Shown here: piece after piece, positions 18,261 to 28,331 of the stretch
How the letters are laid out: each line of letters opens with the position of its first letter
Position numbering within the stretch: the stretch's first letter is position 1
From: Weissella oryzae SG25
GTDB taxonomy: Bacteria > Bacillota > Bacilli > Lactobacillales > Lactobacillaceae
Direction: 5' to 3'
Assembly: GCF_000691805.2 (NCBI RefSeq)
Contig: NZ_DF820493.1
Coordinates: 23,061-87,060, forward strand
DNA: 64,000 bases
Notes under the pieces: generated by a model
What the model was told of the DNA's origin: nothing
Databases searched by the model: none
Seen by the model: only the letters and a program-made list of their open reading frames with translations
Made by a program: the position numbers and the translations under genes

Positions 18261-20381
18261 TTATTCAGCGTCGCCCTTACCATACTTCTTAACAATCTCT
18301 TCTTGAACGTTCTTAGGAACGGCCTCATAGTGATCGAAAGCCATTTGGAAAGTACCACGTCCTTGCGTTGATGAACGCAAAGTTGTTGCATATCCAAACA
18401 TTTCTGATAGAGGTACCTTGGCGTGAACCATCATGGCATTTCCACGTTGCTCTTGGCCTTCTAGCAAACCACGACGAGCAGATACGTGCCCCATAACATC
18501 ACCCAAGTTATCCTCAGGAACAACGATATCAACCTTCATGATTGGCTCTAAGATAACTGCACCAGCAGTCTTAGCAGCCTCACGCAAAGCTAATGAAGCG
18601 GCAATCTTAAAGGCAGCTTCAGAAGAATCGACATCGTGGTATGATCCATCATACAACTTAGCCTTCAAGTCAACCAATGGGAAGCCAGCCAAAGGACCAG
18701 CGTTCATTGAGTCTTTCAATCCAGCATCAACTGAAGGAATGTACTCACGAGGAACAACACCACCAACGATGGCATCTTCGAATTCGTATCCAGCACCCTC
18801 TTCATTAGGTGAGAATTCAATCCAAACATCACCATATTGACCCTTACCACCAGATTGACGCTTGAAGTATCCACGAGCTTGAACAGTCTTAGTGAATGCT
18901 TCACGGTAAGCAACTTGTGGTGCTCCAACAGAAGCATCAACGTTAAACTCACGACGCAAACGGTCAACGATGATATCCAAGTGCAACTCACCCATACCAG
19001 AGATCAAAGTATCACCAGTTTCAGGGTTTGTCTCGGCACGGAATGAAGGATCTTCTTCAGCTAGCTTTTGCAAAGCTGTAGACATCTTGTCTTGGTCAGC
19101 CTTAGTCTTAGGCTCGATAGCCAATTGGATAACTGGCTCAGGGAACTCCATAGACTCCAAAATCAATGGGTGATCAACGTCAGTCAATGAATCACCAGTA
19201 GTTGTATCCTTCAAACCGATCGCAGCAGCGATATCACCTGAGAATACTTCTTCGATTTCAGTACGGTTAGTTGCGTGCATTTGTAGCAAACGTCCAACAC
19301 GCTCACGCTTACCACGTGAAGTGTTCAAAACGTATGAACCGGCTTCCAAAGTACCAGTATATACACGCATAAATGTCAAACGTCCAACGAAAGGATCAGT
19401 CATAACCTTGAAGGCCAAGGCTGCGAAAGGCTTCTCGTCATCAGCCATCAAGTCAACTTCTTCATCAGTATCTGGATCTGTTGCAACATAAGGCTTAACA
19501 TCCAAAGGTGATGGTAGGTAGTCAACAACGGCATCCAACATCATTTGCACACCCTTATCCTTGTAAGCTGAACCAGCTAGAACAGGATAGAATTGCAATG
19601 AAATTGTTGCACGACGGATAGCAGCTTTCAACTCAGCTTGTGTGATTTCTTCACCACCCAAGTACTTGTCCATGATTTCATCATCAACATCAGCGATAGC
19701 TTCAACCAATTCGTTGTACTTTTCTTCAACCAAATCAGCATAATCAGCAGGAATCTCACGAGGCTCCCACTTCTCACCCAAAGCATCAACTGGGTACAAA
19801 GCTTCCTTAGTAATCAAATCAATAACAGCTTCGAAATCATCTTCAGCACCAATTGGCCATTGAATAGCCTTAGCATTAGCAGCCAAACGTGACTTCATTG
19901 AGTCAACTGACATTTGGAAGTCAGCTCCCATCTTGTCCATCTTGTTAACAAAGACGATACGGGGAACTTCATAAGTTTCAGCTTGACGCCAAACAGTTTC
20001 TGTTTGTGGCTCAACACCGGCTGCACCATCCAAAACGGCAACGGCACCATCCAAAACACGCAATGAACGTTCAACTTCGATTGTGAAGTCCACGTGCCCT
20101 GGTGTATCGATGATGTTAACACGGTATGGCTCTTTTTCAAACTGGTCATGGAAACCATGCCAAACCGCTGTAGTAGCGGCTGATTGGATCGTGATTCCAC
20201 GTTCCTTTTCTTGATCCATAAAGTCCATTTGAGAAGCACCGTCGTGAGTCTCACCAATCTTGTGAATCTTACCCGTGTAGTACAAGATACGCTCAGTCGT
20301 TGTTGTCTTACCAGCATCGATGTGCGCCATAATACCAATGTTACGAGTACGGTTCAATGGGTATTCACGCTTGTTAGCCAT
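18261..20381 (-). CDS. fusA: Elongation factor G
   Basis: 706 residues, the usual EF-G length. GTPase that drives ribosomal translocation. Seen: P-loop [15 protein letters not shown] (about 18-32), [19 protein letters not shown] switch region, [30 protein letters not shown], and C-terminal domain IV/V elements ([28 protein letters not shown]). Promoter-distal gene of the str operon, 112 bases after rpsG. Confidence 0.99.
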   Translation of the reverse strand: MANKREYPLNRTRNIGIMAHIDAGKTTTTERILYYTGKIHKIGETHDGASQMDFMDQEKERGITIQSAATTAVWHGFHDQFEKEPYRVNIIDTPGHVDFTIEVERSLRVLDGAVAVLDGAAGVEPQTETVWRQAETYEVPRIVFVNKMDKMGADFQMSVDSMKSRLAANAKAIQWPIGAEDDFEAVIDLITKEALYPVDALGEKWEPREIPADYADLVEEKYNELVEAIADVDDEIMDKYLGGEEITQAELKAAIRRATISLQFYPVLAGSAYKDKGVQMMLDAVVDYLPSPLDVKPYVATDPDTDEEVDLMADDEKPFAALAFKVMTDPFVGRLTFMRVYTGTLEAGSYVLNTSRGKRERVGRLLQMHATNRTEIEEVFSGDIAAAIGLKDTTTGDSLTDVDHPLILESMEFPEPVIQLAIEPKTKADQDKMSTALQKLAEEDPSFRAETNPETGDTLISGMGELHLDIIVDRLRREFNVDASVGAPQVAYREAFTKTVQARGYFKRQSGGKGQYGDVWIEFSPNEEGAGYEFEDAIVGGVVPREYIPSVDAGLKDSMNAGPLAGFPLVDLKAKLYDGSYHDVDSSEAAFKIAASLALREAAKTAGAVILEPIMKVDIVVPEDNLGDVMGHVSARRGLLEGQEQRGNAMMVHAKVPLSEMFGYATTLRSSTQGRGTFQMAFDHYEAVPKNVQEEIVKKYGKGDAE

Positions 20382-20493
20382 GTGAATTTTCTCCTTGAAT
20401 ATATTTCAGTCTATAAAAGACTGTGCTACAAATAATTATACCGTATATTACAGAAAAGTGGCTAGTGCAAACATGCAATAGCCACTACTCTTA

Positions 20494-20964
20494 TTACCAG
20501 CGGTAATGTGCAAAGGCACGGTTGGCTTCTGCCATCTTGTGTGTGTCTTCACGCTTCTTCACAGCTGCACCAGTGTTATTGGCTGCATCCATGATTTCCT
20601 TAGCCAAACGCTCGTTCATTGTGTGCTCACCGCGTTGACGTGAGTATTGCACCAACCAGCGCAATCCCAAAGTAACACGACGCTCTGGACGAACTTCGAC
20701 AGGAACTTGGTAGTTAGAACCACCGACACGACGTGCGCGTACTTCCAAAACAGGCATGATGTTGTTCAATGCCTCTTCGAAAACTGTCAATGGCTCTTGA
20801 CCAGTGCTCTCCTTGATACGATCAAAAGCATCGTACAAGATTGTTGAAGCAGTTCCGCGCTTTCCATCAAGCATCAAGCGGTTGATCAAACGTGAAACTA
20901 GCTTTGAGTTGTAAATTGGATCAGGCAGAACTTCAGCCTGTTTAGTATAACCCTTACGTGGCAT
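20494..20964 (-). CDS. rpsG: 30S ribosomal protein S7
   Basis: 156 residues, the canonical length. Primary 16S rRNA-binding protein of the small-subunit head. Signature [17 protein letters not shown] and C-terminal TVNERL-like [29 protein letters not shown]. Lies 19 bases after rpsL with an AGGGAGG Shine-Dalgarno. Confidence 0.99.
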   Translation of the reverse strand: MPRKGYTKQAEVLPDPIYNSKLVSRLINRLMLDGKRGTASTILYDAFDRIKESTGQEPLTVFEEALNNIMPVLEVRARRVGGSNYQVPVEVRPERRVTLGLRWLVQYSRQRGEHTMNERLAKEIMDAANNTGAAVKKREDTHKMAEANRAFAHYRW

Positions 20965-20983
20965 TCTTAATGTCCTCCCTTAA

Positions 20984-21400
20984 TTACTTCTTCTTAGGGC
21001 GCTTTGCACCATACTTTGAACGTGATTGCATACGGCCATCAACACCGGCAGTATCCAAAGCACCACGGATGATGTGGTAACGCACACCAGGCAAATCCTT
21101 AACACGTCCACCACGGATCAAAACAACTGAGTGTTCTTGAAGGTTGTGACCGATTCCAGGAATGTATGCTGTAACTTCAATCAAGTTTGACAAACGTACA
21201 CGGGCATACTTACGCAAAGCAGAGTTAGGCTTCTTTGGTGTCATAGTTCCGACACGAGTTGCAACACCACGCTTTTGTGGTGATGACAAGTTAGTCGTCT
21301 GCTTTGATTGTGAGTTATATCCGAAGTTCAAGGCTGGTGACTTTGACTTCGTGCTCTTTGACTTACGTGGCTTACGAACCAATTGGTTAATAGTAGGCAT
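20984..21400 (-). CDS. rpsL: 30S ribosomal protein S12
   Basis: 138 residues. Decoding-centre protein. The conserved [19 protein letters not shown] and [30 protein letters not shown] segments are present, and the lysine of TPKKPNS at the classical streptomycin site is wild type. First gene of rpsL-rpsG-fusA, behind an approximately 150-base leader. Confidence 0.99.
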   Translation of the reverse strand: MPTINQLVRKPRKSKSTKSKSPALNFGYNSQSKQTTNLSSPQKRGVATRVGTMTPKKPNSALRKYARVRLSNLIEVTAYIPGIGHNLQEHSVVLIRGGRVKDLPGVRYHIIRGALDTAGVDGRMQSRSKYGAKRPKKK

Positions 21401-21555
21401 TGTCTAAGAGTCTCCTTTCAAATTTCGATAGTTTATTTTAGTCCACATATCCAGGTGTGTCATTTAACACCCAAAATGTAACCGTCGTTTTGGCACTCAG
21501 GTTCGCAGTTCAGCACGTCGTATGAATCATACAAACAGTTGCTCTCCAAAAGCAC
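21401..21555 (-). promoter_or_regulatory. 5' leader of the rpsL operon
   Basis: About 150 untranslated bases lie between the predicted start site and rpsL. Short complementary segments are visible, but I cannot assign a known ribosomal-protein leader. The Shine-Dalgarno is AAAGGAG near 21415. Confidence 0.35.
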
Positions 21556-21562
21556 AAAGAAT

Positions 21563-21591
21563 AGTATAGCAGGATTATTATCTTAGCGCAA
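21563..21591 (-). promoter_or_regulatory. Promoter of the rpsL operon
   Basis: Minus-strand -35 TTGCGC (21586-21591), 17-base spacer, -10 TATACT (21563-21568) preceded by TGC (extended -10). Confidence 0.7.
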
Positions 21592-21719
21592 GCCTTTCAT
21601 CAAGATAAAGCCTGATTTAATCGCTAACTTTCTGCAAACAATTCCGGGCGTATCATTAACGAAAATTAGCCTCTTTAAAGTTAACCGCGCTTCTGTTTAA
21701 ACTAAGGAGGTGCAGGATT

Positions 21720-22097
21720 ATGACCCTCGCTGAGTGTGTATTTCTATGTTTATTAAACCTTTTATCGTTTGAAGATGTGCAAAAAAAATTAATTTCAGCC
21801 TATCTATTAATCATTCCATGGTCAATTCAAGTCTTAAGCACAAATTTTGATTTCCTCCCCTTCATCATCTACTTAAGCTGTCTAATAGTAAATCAATTTT
21901 TTCATGAAGCGCAAATTGGTAATGGTGATTTAGATGTCATTTACCTTTTAACCCTCTTTTTAAATTACCAGCAATGGATCTACTGCCTATTAATTGCTTG
22001 CTTAATCGCCATACTTTTCGGAAAAATCACCCAACAAAGAACCCTTCCTTTTGTTCCATTTCTAATGATCGCATATTTACTAGTCCGCTTTGTTTAA
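21720..22097 (+). CDS. Minimal prepilin peptidase, A24 aspartic protease domain only
   Basis: 125 residues, almost entirely hydrophobic. It carries both catalytic aspartates expected of type IV prepilin peptidases: Asp19 in FEDVQKKLIS and Asp70 in the GxGD motif QIGNGDLDVIYLL. It ends with the family's LPFVPFLMIAYLL. The N-terminal cysteine-rich methyltransferase half of normal ComC/PilD (about 220-250 residues) is missing. A very strong AAGGAGGTG lies before the ATG, so the short form looks genuine. It likely processes ComG-type competence pseudopilins. Confidence 0.7.
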   Translation: MTLAECVFLCLLNLLSFEDVQKKLISAYLLIIPWSIQVLSTNFDFLPFIIYLSCLIVNQFFHEAQIGNGDLDVIYLLTLFLNYQQWIYCLLIACLIAILFGKITQQRTLPFVPFLMIAYLLVRFV

Positions 22098-22099
22098 AC

Positions 22100-22131
22100 A
22101 AAAAAACCGAACACAGAGTGCCCGGTTTTTA
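22100..22131. terminator. Bidirectional terminator between comC-like gene and rplT
   Basis: AAAAACCG / CGGTTTTT with an inner CAC/GTG pairing, between convergent genes. Confidence 0.8.
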
Positions 22132-22138
22132 TATGGAA

Positions 22139-22696
22139 TTATACCAATGCCAACAAATCAGCCTTCTTTGCAGAAGCAGCAAATTCAATGTTGTTTTCTG
22201 ACAAATATGCTTTAATTTCAGCAACAGTGTTCTTATCAGTTGGCTTCTCAGATGAAGCAACCTTTACAGCCTTTTCAACAACGTTGATTTTGATTTCCTT
22301 CTCAGTTGTAGCAGGTGTAATTTCGTGAACGATTTGACCGTTATCAGCCAAAGCCTTCTTAGCAGCCTCTGCCAAAGAAGCAAAAGCACTTGCATCAGAA
22401 ATTGCAAGGTCAGCTAGCATCTTACGGTTCAAAGTTGAACCCATCAATGCAAGACCGTTCATGAAGCGTGAATATGACAAACCGTTCATCCGGGCAGCAG
22501 CGTTGATACGTGCAATCCACAACTTACGGAAGTTACGCTTAGTCGTCTTACGGTCACGGAAAGCATAGAACCATGACTTCCAAACTTGTTGCTTAGCAAC
22601 CTTATAGTTAATGTGACGTTGTCCACGGTATCCCTTGGCCAACTTAATCATCTTCTTGCGACGCGCGCGTGTAGTGTTAGTACCCTTTACTCGCAT
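22139..22696 (-). CDS. rplT: 50S ribosomal protein L20 with a C-terminal HeH/SAP-like extension
   Basis: The first 118 or so residues are ordinary L20 ([53 protein letters not shown]). L20 binds 23S rRNA in early 50S assembly and represses its own operon. The protein continues to 185 residues instead of the usual 117-120. A linker (120-155) leads to [19 protein letters not shown] followed by KKADLLALV, which looks like the HeH/LEM (SAP-like) nucleic-acid-binding fold common in phage proteins. No frameshift is evident. Last gene of infC-rpmI-rplT. Confidence 0.95.
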   Translation of the reverse strand: MRVKGTNTTRARRKKMIKLAKGYRGQRHINYKVAKQQVWKSWFYAFRDRKTTKRNFRKLWIARINAAARMNGLSYSRFMNGLALMGSTLNRKMLADLAISDASAFASLAEAAKKALADNGQIVHEITPATTEKEIKINVVEKAVKVASSEKPTDKNTVAEIKAYLSENNIEFAASAKKADLLALV

Positions 22697-22758
22697 GGGT
22701 TAATCCTCCAATAATTCTTTTTGTAAATTTGAGACTTGTTAGTTAACGTTAACTTGAA

Positions 22759-22953
22759 TTAACGGCTCAACATGTGAATGTAAGTCTTCAAAGTCGTGTT
22801 GTTCATCATTGAAGTTCCACGCAATTGGCGACGTTGCTTCTTAGTCTTACCATGGAAACGGTGTGAAGTGTAGGCATTACCTGACTTCAAACCACCATTA
22901 GCAGTCTTCTTAAAACGCTTTGCTGAAGCACGGTGTGTCTTAAACTTTGGCAT
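22759..22953 (-). CDS. rpmI: 50S ribosomal protein L35
   Basis: 64 residues, the canonical length. Basic large-subunit protein with the conserved N-terminus [15 protein letters not shown] and a C-terminus rich in Arg and Lys. Second gene of the infC operon; GGGAGG precedes the ATG. Confidence 0.98.
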   Translation of the reverse strand: MPKFKTHRASAKRFKKTANGGLKSGNAYTSHRFHGKTKKQRRQLRGTSMMNNTTLKTYIHMLSR

Positions 22954-22979
22954 TGATATATCCTCCCAAACTGATTTAA

Positions 22980-23513
22980 TTACTTAGTTTCTTTGGGTGC
23001 AAGCACCATAAACATGCTGCGACCCTCCATCTTAGCTCTAGCTTCAATCTTAGCGATTTCTTCTAGATCTGTTGCTAAGCGGTCCATTACTTCTCGCCCG
23101 ATTTCCTTGTGCGTAATAGCACGTCCACGGAAACGAATCGAAACTTTGACTTTATTACCCTTTTCTAAGAACTTAATTGCATTGTTCTTTTTAGTATTAA
23201 AGTCGTTGTCATCAATTGTTGGGCTCAAACGAATTTCTTTGATGCTTACAATCTTTTGATTCTTACGTTGCTCACGTTGCTTCTTTTGATTATCAAACTT
23301 GAACTTACCATAGTCCATAATCTTGGCAACGGGTGGCTTAGCATTTGCCTGGACCAAGACCAAATCCAACTCTGCTTCATCAGCAATGTGTTGGGCATCA
23401 GCCTTAGACATAATGCCACGATCGCCGTCTTCAGTTATCAAACGAACTTCGTGAGCACGAATACGATCATTAATCAAATCTTGTTGTTGTTGTGGTTGGC
23501 GCGCGTTTGCTAT
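22980..23513 (-). CDS. infC: Translation initiation factor IF-3 (AUA start)
   Basis: 177 residues. Binds the 30S subunit and proofreads the start codon and initiator tRNA. Seen: N-domain [15 protein letters not shown], linker [12 protein letters not shown]-domain [13 protein letters not shown] and the [11 protein letters not shown] signature. No ATG/GTG/TTG suits the family start. A strong GGAGG is followed after 8 bases by ATA at 23513-23511, which opens the in-frame sequence (M)[10 protein letters not shown]. Rare AUN start codons in infC are a known autoregulatory device, because IF-3 discriminates against them. Confidence 0.95.
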   Translation of the reverse strand: MANARQPQQQQDLINDRIRAHEVRLITEDGDRGIMSKADAQHIADEAELDLVLVQANAKPPVAKIMDYGKFKFDNQKKQREQRKNQKIVSIKEIRLSPTIDDNDFNTKKNNAIKFLEKGNKVKVSIRFRGRAITHKEIGREVMDRLATDLEEIAKIEARAKMEGRSMFMVLAPKETK

Positions 23514-23514
23514 G

Positions 23515-23665
23515 GTCCTTACCTCCGATAAAACTTGAAAAAAATAATGACGGCTCCACGCGACACACGTGAACCCGCCATTTAACAATAAATGTAAATG
23601 TTATTTACCCAGCAATTAAAATCGCTAAGGTGAATGGCGGGGGCCATTACTTAAATCTCTAACAA
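23515..23665 (-). promoter_or_regulatory. infC-rpmI-rplT leader with attenuator (L20-leader-like)
   Basis: About 155 bases between promoter and infC. A strong terminator hairpin (GGCGGGTTCACG pairing with CGTGGAGCCGTC, 23549-23580) is followed by ATTATTTTTTT on the minus strand. Its 5' arm AATGGCGGG (23574-23582) is also perfectly complementary to an earlier CCCGCCATT (23633-23641), giving an alternative antiterminator. This matches the Firmicutes scheme in which L20 binding favours termination. Confidence 0.7.
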
Positions 23666-23671
23666 ATAAAA

Positions 23672-23700
23672 ATTATACAGATAAATTATTAAAAGGTCAA
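23672..23700 (-). promoter_or_regulatory. Promoter of infC-rpmI-rplT
   Basis: Minus-strand -35 TTGACC (23695-23700), 17-base spacer, consensus -10 TATAAT (23672-23677). It overlaps the 3' end of nusB. Confidence 0.8.
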
Positions 23701-24105
23701 GGCTTTATTTAAAAGCCCGTTGATAAACTTACGTCCCTTATCATCTGTAAAATTCTTTGCCAATTCCATGGCCTCATTGACCGCAATCTTTGCGTCAATA
23801 TTACCATACTTGGCTTCGTATAATGCTAGGCGAATTAACCCTAGGTCTGGTTGACTAATGCGGTCAATCGTCCAACCGCTTTGTAGATAGCCACTGATTG
23901 TTAAGTCTAATTCATCTAAGTGTTCAGTTACCCCGTTAACCAAGGCCAATAAATCACTTGGCAACTCACCTTCCCAAGTAAGTTCCGGATCACCGGCCAA
24001 GACTTGCGCTGCTAAAACCTCAGTTTGGACATCAGGATTAGCCGATAGGCCAAACAACGTTTGAAACGCAGCCTGCCGTGTTTGATGCCGGTTAAGTTCT
24101 ACCAT
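23689..24105 (-). CDS. nusB: Transcription antitermination protein NusB
   Basis: 138 residues. Binds boxA RNA with S10 (NusE) to prevent premature termination in rRNA operons. Seen: N-terminal NRHQTRQAAFQTLFGL and the C-terminal YGNIDAKIAVNEAMELAKNF and KFINGLLNKAL typical of the all-helical fold. The ATG overlaps the asp23 stop (TAATG), so the two are translationally coupled. Confidence 0.96.
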   Translation of the reverse strand: MVELNRHQTRQAAFQTLFGLSANPDVQTEVLAAQVLAGDPELTWEGELPSDLLALVNGVTEHLDELDLTISGYLQSGWTIDRISQPDLGLIRLALYEAKYGNIDAKIAVNEAMELAKNFTDDKGRKFINGLLNKALTF

Positions 24106-24542
24106 TATTTCTCTGCTCCTTTTTGCTCCCCAGTTTCACCAAATAGATTCTTTGGATCAACAGCTAGGGCTGGCTTGTTAGATATAATCCCTTGAACATG
24201 GACATTAACTAATACCAATTCAAGACCGGTCATAGCTGCAATCTGATTAGCGACATGCTCTTGGATATTACGAGCAACCTTAGGTACACTAACACCATAA
24301 TTCAAAAAAACATACACATCAGCTTCTAAACCATGCTCTGTTTGCTTTAAATCGACGCCCTTACCGTGCACTTTATGCCCTAAAGCTTCTTGTGCCCAAT
24401 TTGTTAATGATTCTCTTAAACGAGCAACCCCCTCAACTTCGCTAGTTGCTAGGGCGGCAATCAATTCAAGTACGCGCAAATTAATCCGGGTCTCCCCTGC
24501 AATATTACTTTCGTGATTCAAAACGATTGTTTCTTCAGCCAT
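24105..24542 (-). CDS. Asp23/Gls24 family envelope stress protein
   Basis: 145 residues. Seen: GETRINLRVLELIAALATSEVEGV and YVFLNYGVSVPKVARNIQEHVANQI, typical of the Asp23 domain in alkaline-shock and envelope-stress proteins (YqhY type when next to nusB). Its molecular role is uncertain; YqhY has been linked to acetyl-CoA carboxylase control. AGGAGG is spaced for the ATG at 24542, so the longer open frame to 24623 is not used. Coupled to nusB. Confidence 0.93.
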   Translation of the reverse strand: MAEETIVLNHESNIAGETRINLRVLELIAALATSEVEGVARLRESLTNWAQEALGHKVHGKGVDLKQTEHGLEADVYVFLNYGVSVPKVARNIQEHVANQIAAMTGLELVLVNVHVQGIISNKPALAVDPKNLFGETGEQKGAEK

Positions 24543-24591
24543 CTTAAATGTCCTCCTATACTTCGCTCTGTATATAGAGTGCTTATTCAAA

Positions 24592-24620
24592 GAGCGCCGG
24601 CCGGTAGCCGGTCGACGCTC
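24592..24620 (-). terminator. GC-rich hairpin between efp and asp23
   Basis: On the minus strand GAGCGTCGACCGG pairs with CCGGCCGGCGCTC around a 3-base loop, with one mismatch. Only TTT follows, so it may be a weak terminator or an RNA-processing/stability hairpin between efp and asp23-nusB. Confidence 0.5.
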
Positions 24621-24640
24621 CATCTAATCATTCTTTGCTA

Positions 24641-25207
24641 CTAGGCACGTGAAGTGTACGAACCACCATCATCAGTATTGATGATTAGCTTATCACCAGC
24701 GTTGATAAAGTCTGGCACAGTAACGACCAAGCCAGTCTCCATTGTGGCTGGCTTTCCACCACCGTTAGCGGTAGCACCCTTAATACCAGGTTGTGTCTCA
24801 GTAACTGTTAGCGTAACTGTTTTTGGCACTTCAACGTCTAAAATCTCACCCTCGTAGGTTGTGATCTTAACTTCCATGTTTTCCAACAAGAACTTCAAGG
24901 CACCTTGGATCTTATCTCCTGGGATTTCAACTTGATCGTATGTCTCCGTATCCATGAATACGTGGTTACCAGCATCTTCATACAAATATTGCATCGTTGT
25001 TTGTGCAATGTTTGCTGTCTCAAACTTGTCACCAGGTCGGAAAGTAATTTCGTTAACCGCACCTGTACGTAAGTTCTTCAACTTTGAGCGCACAAAGGCA
25101 GCTCCCTTACCTGGCTTAACGTGTTGGAATTCCAATACACGCCAGATTGATTGGTTATACAAAATTGTCAAACCAGTCTTTAAATCGTTCATACCAATAG
25201 TAGCCAT
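24641..25207 (-). CDS. efp: Elongation factor P
   Basis: 188 residues. Relieves ribosome stalling at polyproline stretches. Seen: N-terminal [33 protein letters not shown] with a Lys at the modifiable loop tip, and the C-terminal signature [28 protein letters not shown] precedes the ATG. Confidence 0.98.
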   Translation of the reverse strand: MATIGMNDLKTGLTILYNQSIWRVLEFQHVKPGKGAAFVRSKLKNLRTGAVNEITFRPGDKFETANIAQTTMQYLYEDAGNHVFMDTETYDQVEIPGDKIQGALKFLLENMEVKITTYEGEILDVEVPKTVTLTVTETQPGIKGATANGGGKPATMETGLVVTVPDFINAGDKLIINTDDGGSYTSRA

Positions 25208-25321
25208 GAATCTAATTCTCCTAATGCTTAATCTTCTTCAAATAATCATACCAGAATAAAGGTTGACTTACTAGTATTCTAAATTGAAAAGTTATATTTA
25301 TCGTTTGGCAGTGAATAACAA

Positions 25322-25361
25322 ACAAAAAGGCTTTTAGCCAACTAAAGGTTAGCAAAAGCCT
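25322..25361 (-). terminator. Terminator of pgi
   Basis: Minus-strand AGGCTTTTGCTAACC / GTTGGCTAAAAGCCT with a short loop followed by T5, 15 bases after the pgi stop. Confidence 0.8.
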
Positions 25362-25376
25362 CCATCCACACTTACA

Positions 25377-26720
25377 TTATAACCGTGATTCAAGTTCAGT
25401 TGTTAATTCTTCATAGCCTGGCTTACCAAGCAAACCAAACATATTCCGCTTGTAACCTTCAACCCCTGGTTGATCAAAAGGATTAATACCATTCAAATAA
25501 CCTGAGATTGCTACAGCTGCCTCAAAGAAGTAAATCATTTGTCCCAAGGCAAATTCGTTTTGTTGGTCAAGTTCAACAATCATATTTGGCACCCCACCAT
25601 CGACGTGGGCCAACATAGTTCCTTCAGAGGCGCGACGGTTAACATAACTCATCGTCTTATCTTCTAAGTAGGCCAAGCCATCATCGGCATCGGCCTCTGG
25701 AATCACTACATCTGATAGTGGCTCTGTTACGCGCACCAAGGTCTCAAACAAATTCCGTCGACCATCTTGGATATATTGACCAAAGGAATGCAAATCAGTT
25801 GAGAAATTACCAGTGGCTGGGAAAATCCCCTTACCATCTTTACCCTCAGATTCGCCTTGTAGTTGCTTCCACCACTCACCGAATTGAACTAAGGTTGGTT
25901 CATAGTTAATTAATAGCTCAGTTGTGTAACCCTTCCGGTAAAGGATGTTACGATAAGCCGCATACTGATAAGCTAGGTTCTCATTCAAATCAGCTGATGC
26001 GTAAGCTGCTTCACCAGCCGCTGCACCGGCCATCAATTGTTCAATATCCGCACCAGAAGCTGCGATTGGTAATAGGCCAACCGCTGTTAAGACTGAAAAA
26101 CGGCCGCCGACACCATCTGGCACAACAAATTCTTCATAGCCTTCTGCATCAGCCAATGACTTTAAAGCGCCCCGCTTAGCATCAGTTGTTGCATAAATGC
26201 GTTGACGTGCTCCGGCCTGACCATATTTTTTCTCCAACATCGCTTTGAAAATACGGAAAGCAATCGCTGGCTCTGTTGTCGTACCTGATTTTGAAATAAT
26301 ATTTACTGAAAAGTCTCGATCACCAATCACCTTAATCAAAGAGTTTAGATATTGAGGTGAAATTGAATTTCCGGCAAATAAAACTTGTGGGAATTCACGT
26401 TGATCCTCAGGATACATATTACTAAAGTAATCATTCAAAAAGTCCGTCGCCGCACGGGCTCCGAGGTATGATCCGCCAATACCGATTACAACTAACACCT
26501 TAGAATCACTTTGAATTTGTTTGGCCGCTTTTTGAATCCGCGCAAATTCTTTACGATCATAATTTGATGGTAAATGTAGCCAGTCGCTATATTCACTACC
26601 AGCACCAGTTCCCTCACGCAACATCTTGTCTGCAGTGGTAACCATCGGTTGCATCATTGCTAGTTCATAATCACGTACAAAATCTTTCAACTTGGAAGTA
26701 TCGAACGTCAACGTTGTCAT
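25377..26720 (-). CDS. pgi: Glucose-6-phosphate isomerase
   Basis: 447 residues. Interconverts glucose 6-phosphate and fructose 6-phosphate. Seen: [15 protein letters not shown], the sugar-phosphate site [35 protein letters not shown], catalytic-His region [13 protein letters not shown], and C-terminal [16 protein letters not shown] is eight bases before the ATG at 26720. The longer open frame upstream is not Pgi-like. Monocistronic. Confidence 0.98.
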   Translation of the reverse strand: MTTLTFDTSKLKDFVRDYELAMMQPMVTTADKMLREGTGAGSEYSDWLHLPSNYDRKEFARIQKAAKQIQSDSKVLVVIGIGGSYLGARAATDFLNDYFSNMYPEDQREFPQVLFAGNSISPQYLNSLIKVIGDRDFSVNIISKSGTTTEPAIAFRIFKAMLEKKYGQAGARQRIYATTDAKRGALKSLADAEGYEEFVVPDGVGGRFSVLTAVGLLPIAASGADIEQLMAGAAAGEAAYASADLNENLAYQYAAYRNILYRKGYTTELLINYEPTLVQFGEWWKQLQGESEGKDGKGIFPATGNFSTDLHSFGQYIQDGRRNLFETLVRVTEPLSDVVIPEADADDGLAYLEDKTMSYVNRRASEGTMLAHVDGGVPNMIVELDQQNEFALGQMIYFFEAAVAISGYLNGINPFDQPGVEGYKRNMFGLLGKPGYEELTTELESRL

Positions 26721-26799
26721 TTTTTGAACCCCTTTTATTTTTGGTATAGACCAATTATAACCTGTAATAAATAATAAATAAAGCCCTCCTTCATAATAA

Positions 26800-26845
26800 A
26801 GTAAAAACCAGCTAGTTTCCATTAAGAAGAAAGCTAACTGGTTTT
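26800..26845 (-). terminator. Terminator of the two-component operon at 27-29 kb
   Basis: Minus-strand ACCAGTTAGCTTTC / GAAACTAGCTGGT stem followed by TTTTTAC, just after the kinase gene. Confidence 0.75.
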
Positions 26846-26853
26846 TTAATGCA

Positions 26854-28272
26854 TTATTTTTTATCTGGTATCGTCACCGTGAAGGTTGTTCCCTTTCCAA
26901 GCACCGACTTAACAGTGATGGTTCCTTCATGCACTTCTACTAATTGACGAATAATCGCCATTCCTAGGCCGGTTTCGCCCCGCTTTGTCCGTGATTCATC
27001 CGCTTTATAGTAGCGTTCCCAAATTTTTGAAACCTGGTCTTCACTCATTCCGATTCCTGTATCGGTAATCGTAAACACAGCTTGCCCATTTTCACGTTGA
27101 GCCTTAACTGTTATCTCTCCATTTTCAGTAAATTGGATTGCATTATTGATAATATTGAAAATAATTTGCGTGAACCGGTCACGGTCAGCATACGTTAATA
27201 CTTCCATTTCCCCTTCAAAAATCAGTTTATCACCAGCAAGATTTGCTTTACGACGTAACTGCTCCATCAAACGTTGTAGGAGTTGGACTGCATCAAATTG
27301 TTCTTTTTTCAAAACAACTTTATTCTGACGTAAACGTTCATAATCCAAATTATCTTTGACCAACCGTGCCAAACGGTCGGCCTCTGCCTTGATTAAGTCA
27401 TAAGAATGTTGTTTATCATCCTCTGGAATTACATCATATTGCAACCCTTCCACAATTCCAGAAATTGTGGTCAAAGGTGTTCGCATCTCATGACTAGCAT
27501 TGGCCATAAACTCTTTGCGTCGTTCTTCTTGCTCTTCAATCTCATCAGCTTGGCTCTGCAAAGAACTCGTCATCGAATTAACATCATCGGCTAAGGCAAC
27601 AACTTCATCGCGTCCTTTCAAATGAGCACGTGCACTATAGTCACCATCTGAAACGCGGCGGGTTACAATTTGAATTAAGCGTAAGCGATTAACAATTAAA
27701 CGTGAAAAAATAAAGCTCAGCATAATCACTGCAATCGTTGAAATCAGAAATGCTACAAAAAGATTTTTTCGTAACATTACCAAATTATCTGAAACTGACG
27801 ATGTTGCTTCACGTGCAACCACTACAGCGACCAAACGATCTTTTTTGTCAAAAAAAGGTTTTATTACATCCAAAGTTCTCGCACCACGTTCATCAGCACT
27901 TTGCTTTTGAATAATTTTATGATTTTTTAGACTCTGCCATTCATCATTTGTGATTTTAACTGTATTTATTCGTTCCTTAGTTGGATAAATCGTACGCTGA
28001 TCCGCTCCGTACAAAGTAAAACTAATTCCCTGCACTTTTAATAAGGTTGATTCAGTCTTTAAGTTACTGGTGTCAAAATAGGCAAAATTGCCACTTGCTT
28101 CTTCAAAGCGCATTGTTTCTTCAGCAATAGCAACTGCAAAACGATTTAACTGTGAATAAGCATTATCTTCAACCATTTTTGTTGTAAACTGCGTAAATAA
28201 TACCCCAACAATTGCTAGAGCTGTAATTGTAACAGTTAAAAAGGCGAGTACCTGTTGATACATTAATTTCAT
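26854..28272 (-). CDS. Sensor histidine kinase (HAMP, HisKA, HATPase)
   Basis: About 472 residues. N-terminal transmembrane helix (7-27), extracellular sensor segment (30-160), second helix (165-190), HAMP domain (190-245, ending [15 protein letters not shown]), H-box [19 protein letters not shown] with the phospho-acceptor His, N-box [19 protein letters not shown], and G-boxes [10 protein letters not shown] and [14 protein letters not shown]. It pairs with the OmpR regulator 60 bases upstream. The signal is unknown. The start is chosen at 28272; an in-frame ATG at 28311 is possible. Confidence 0.92.
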   Translation of the reverse strand: MKLMYQQVLAFLTVTITALAIVGVLFTQFTTKMVEDNAYSQLNRFAVAIAEETMRFEEASGNFAYFDTSNLKTESTLLKVQGISFTLYGADQRTIYPTKERINTVKITNDEWQSLKNHKIIQKQSADERGARTLDVIKPFFDKKDRLVAVVVAREATSSVSDNLVMLRKNLFVAFLISTIAVIMLSFIFSRLIVNRLRLIQIVTRRVSDGDYSARAHLKGRDEVVALADDVNSMTSSLQSQADEIEEQEERRKEFMANASHEMRTPLTTISGIVEGLQYDVIPEDDKQHSYDLIKAEADRLARLVKDNLDYERLRQNKVVLKKEQFDAVQLLQRLMEQLRRKANLAGDKLIFEGEMEVLTYADRDRFTQIIFNIINNAIQFTENGEITVKAQRENGQAVFTITDTGIGMSEDQVSKIWERYYKADESRTKRGETGLGMAIIRQLVEVHEGTITVKSVLGKGTTFTVTIPDKK

Positions 28273-28331
28273 TGTTAATTCCAAAAAGGCTACACAGACT
28301 GTGTAACCCATCCCATCTAATTCCTAGCTAA

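Noticed and set aside
21974..22201. 75-residue plus-strand frame after the prepilin peptidase
   Set aside because: Out-of-frame overlap with the peptidase 3' end and the rplT terminator.
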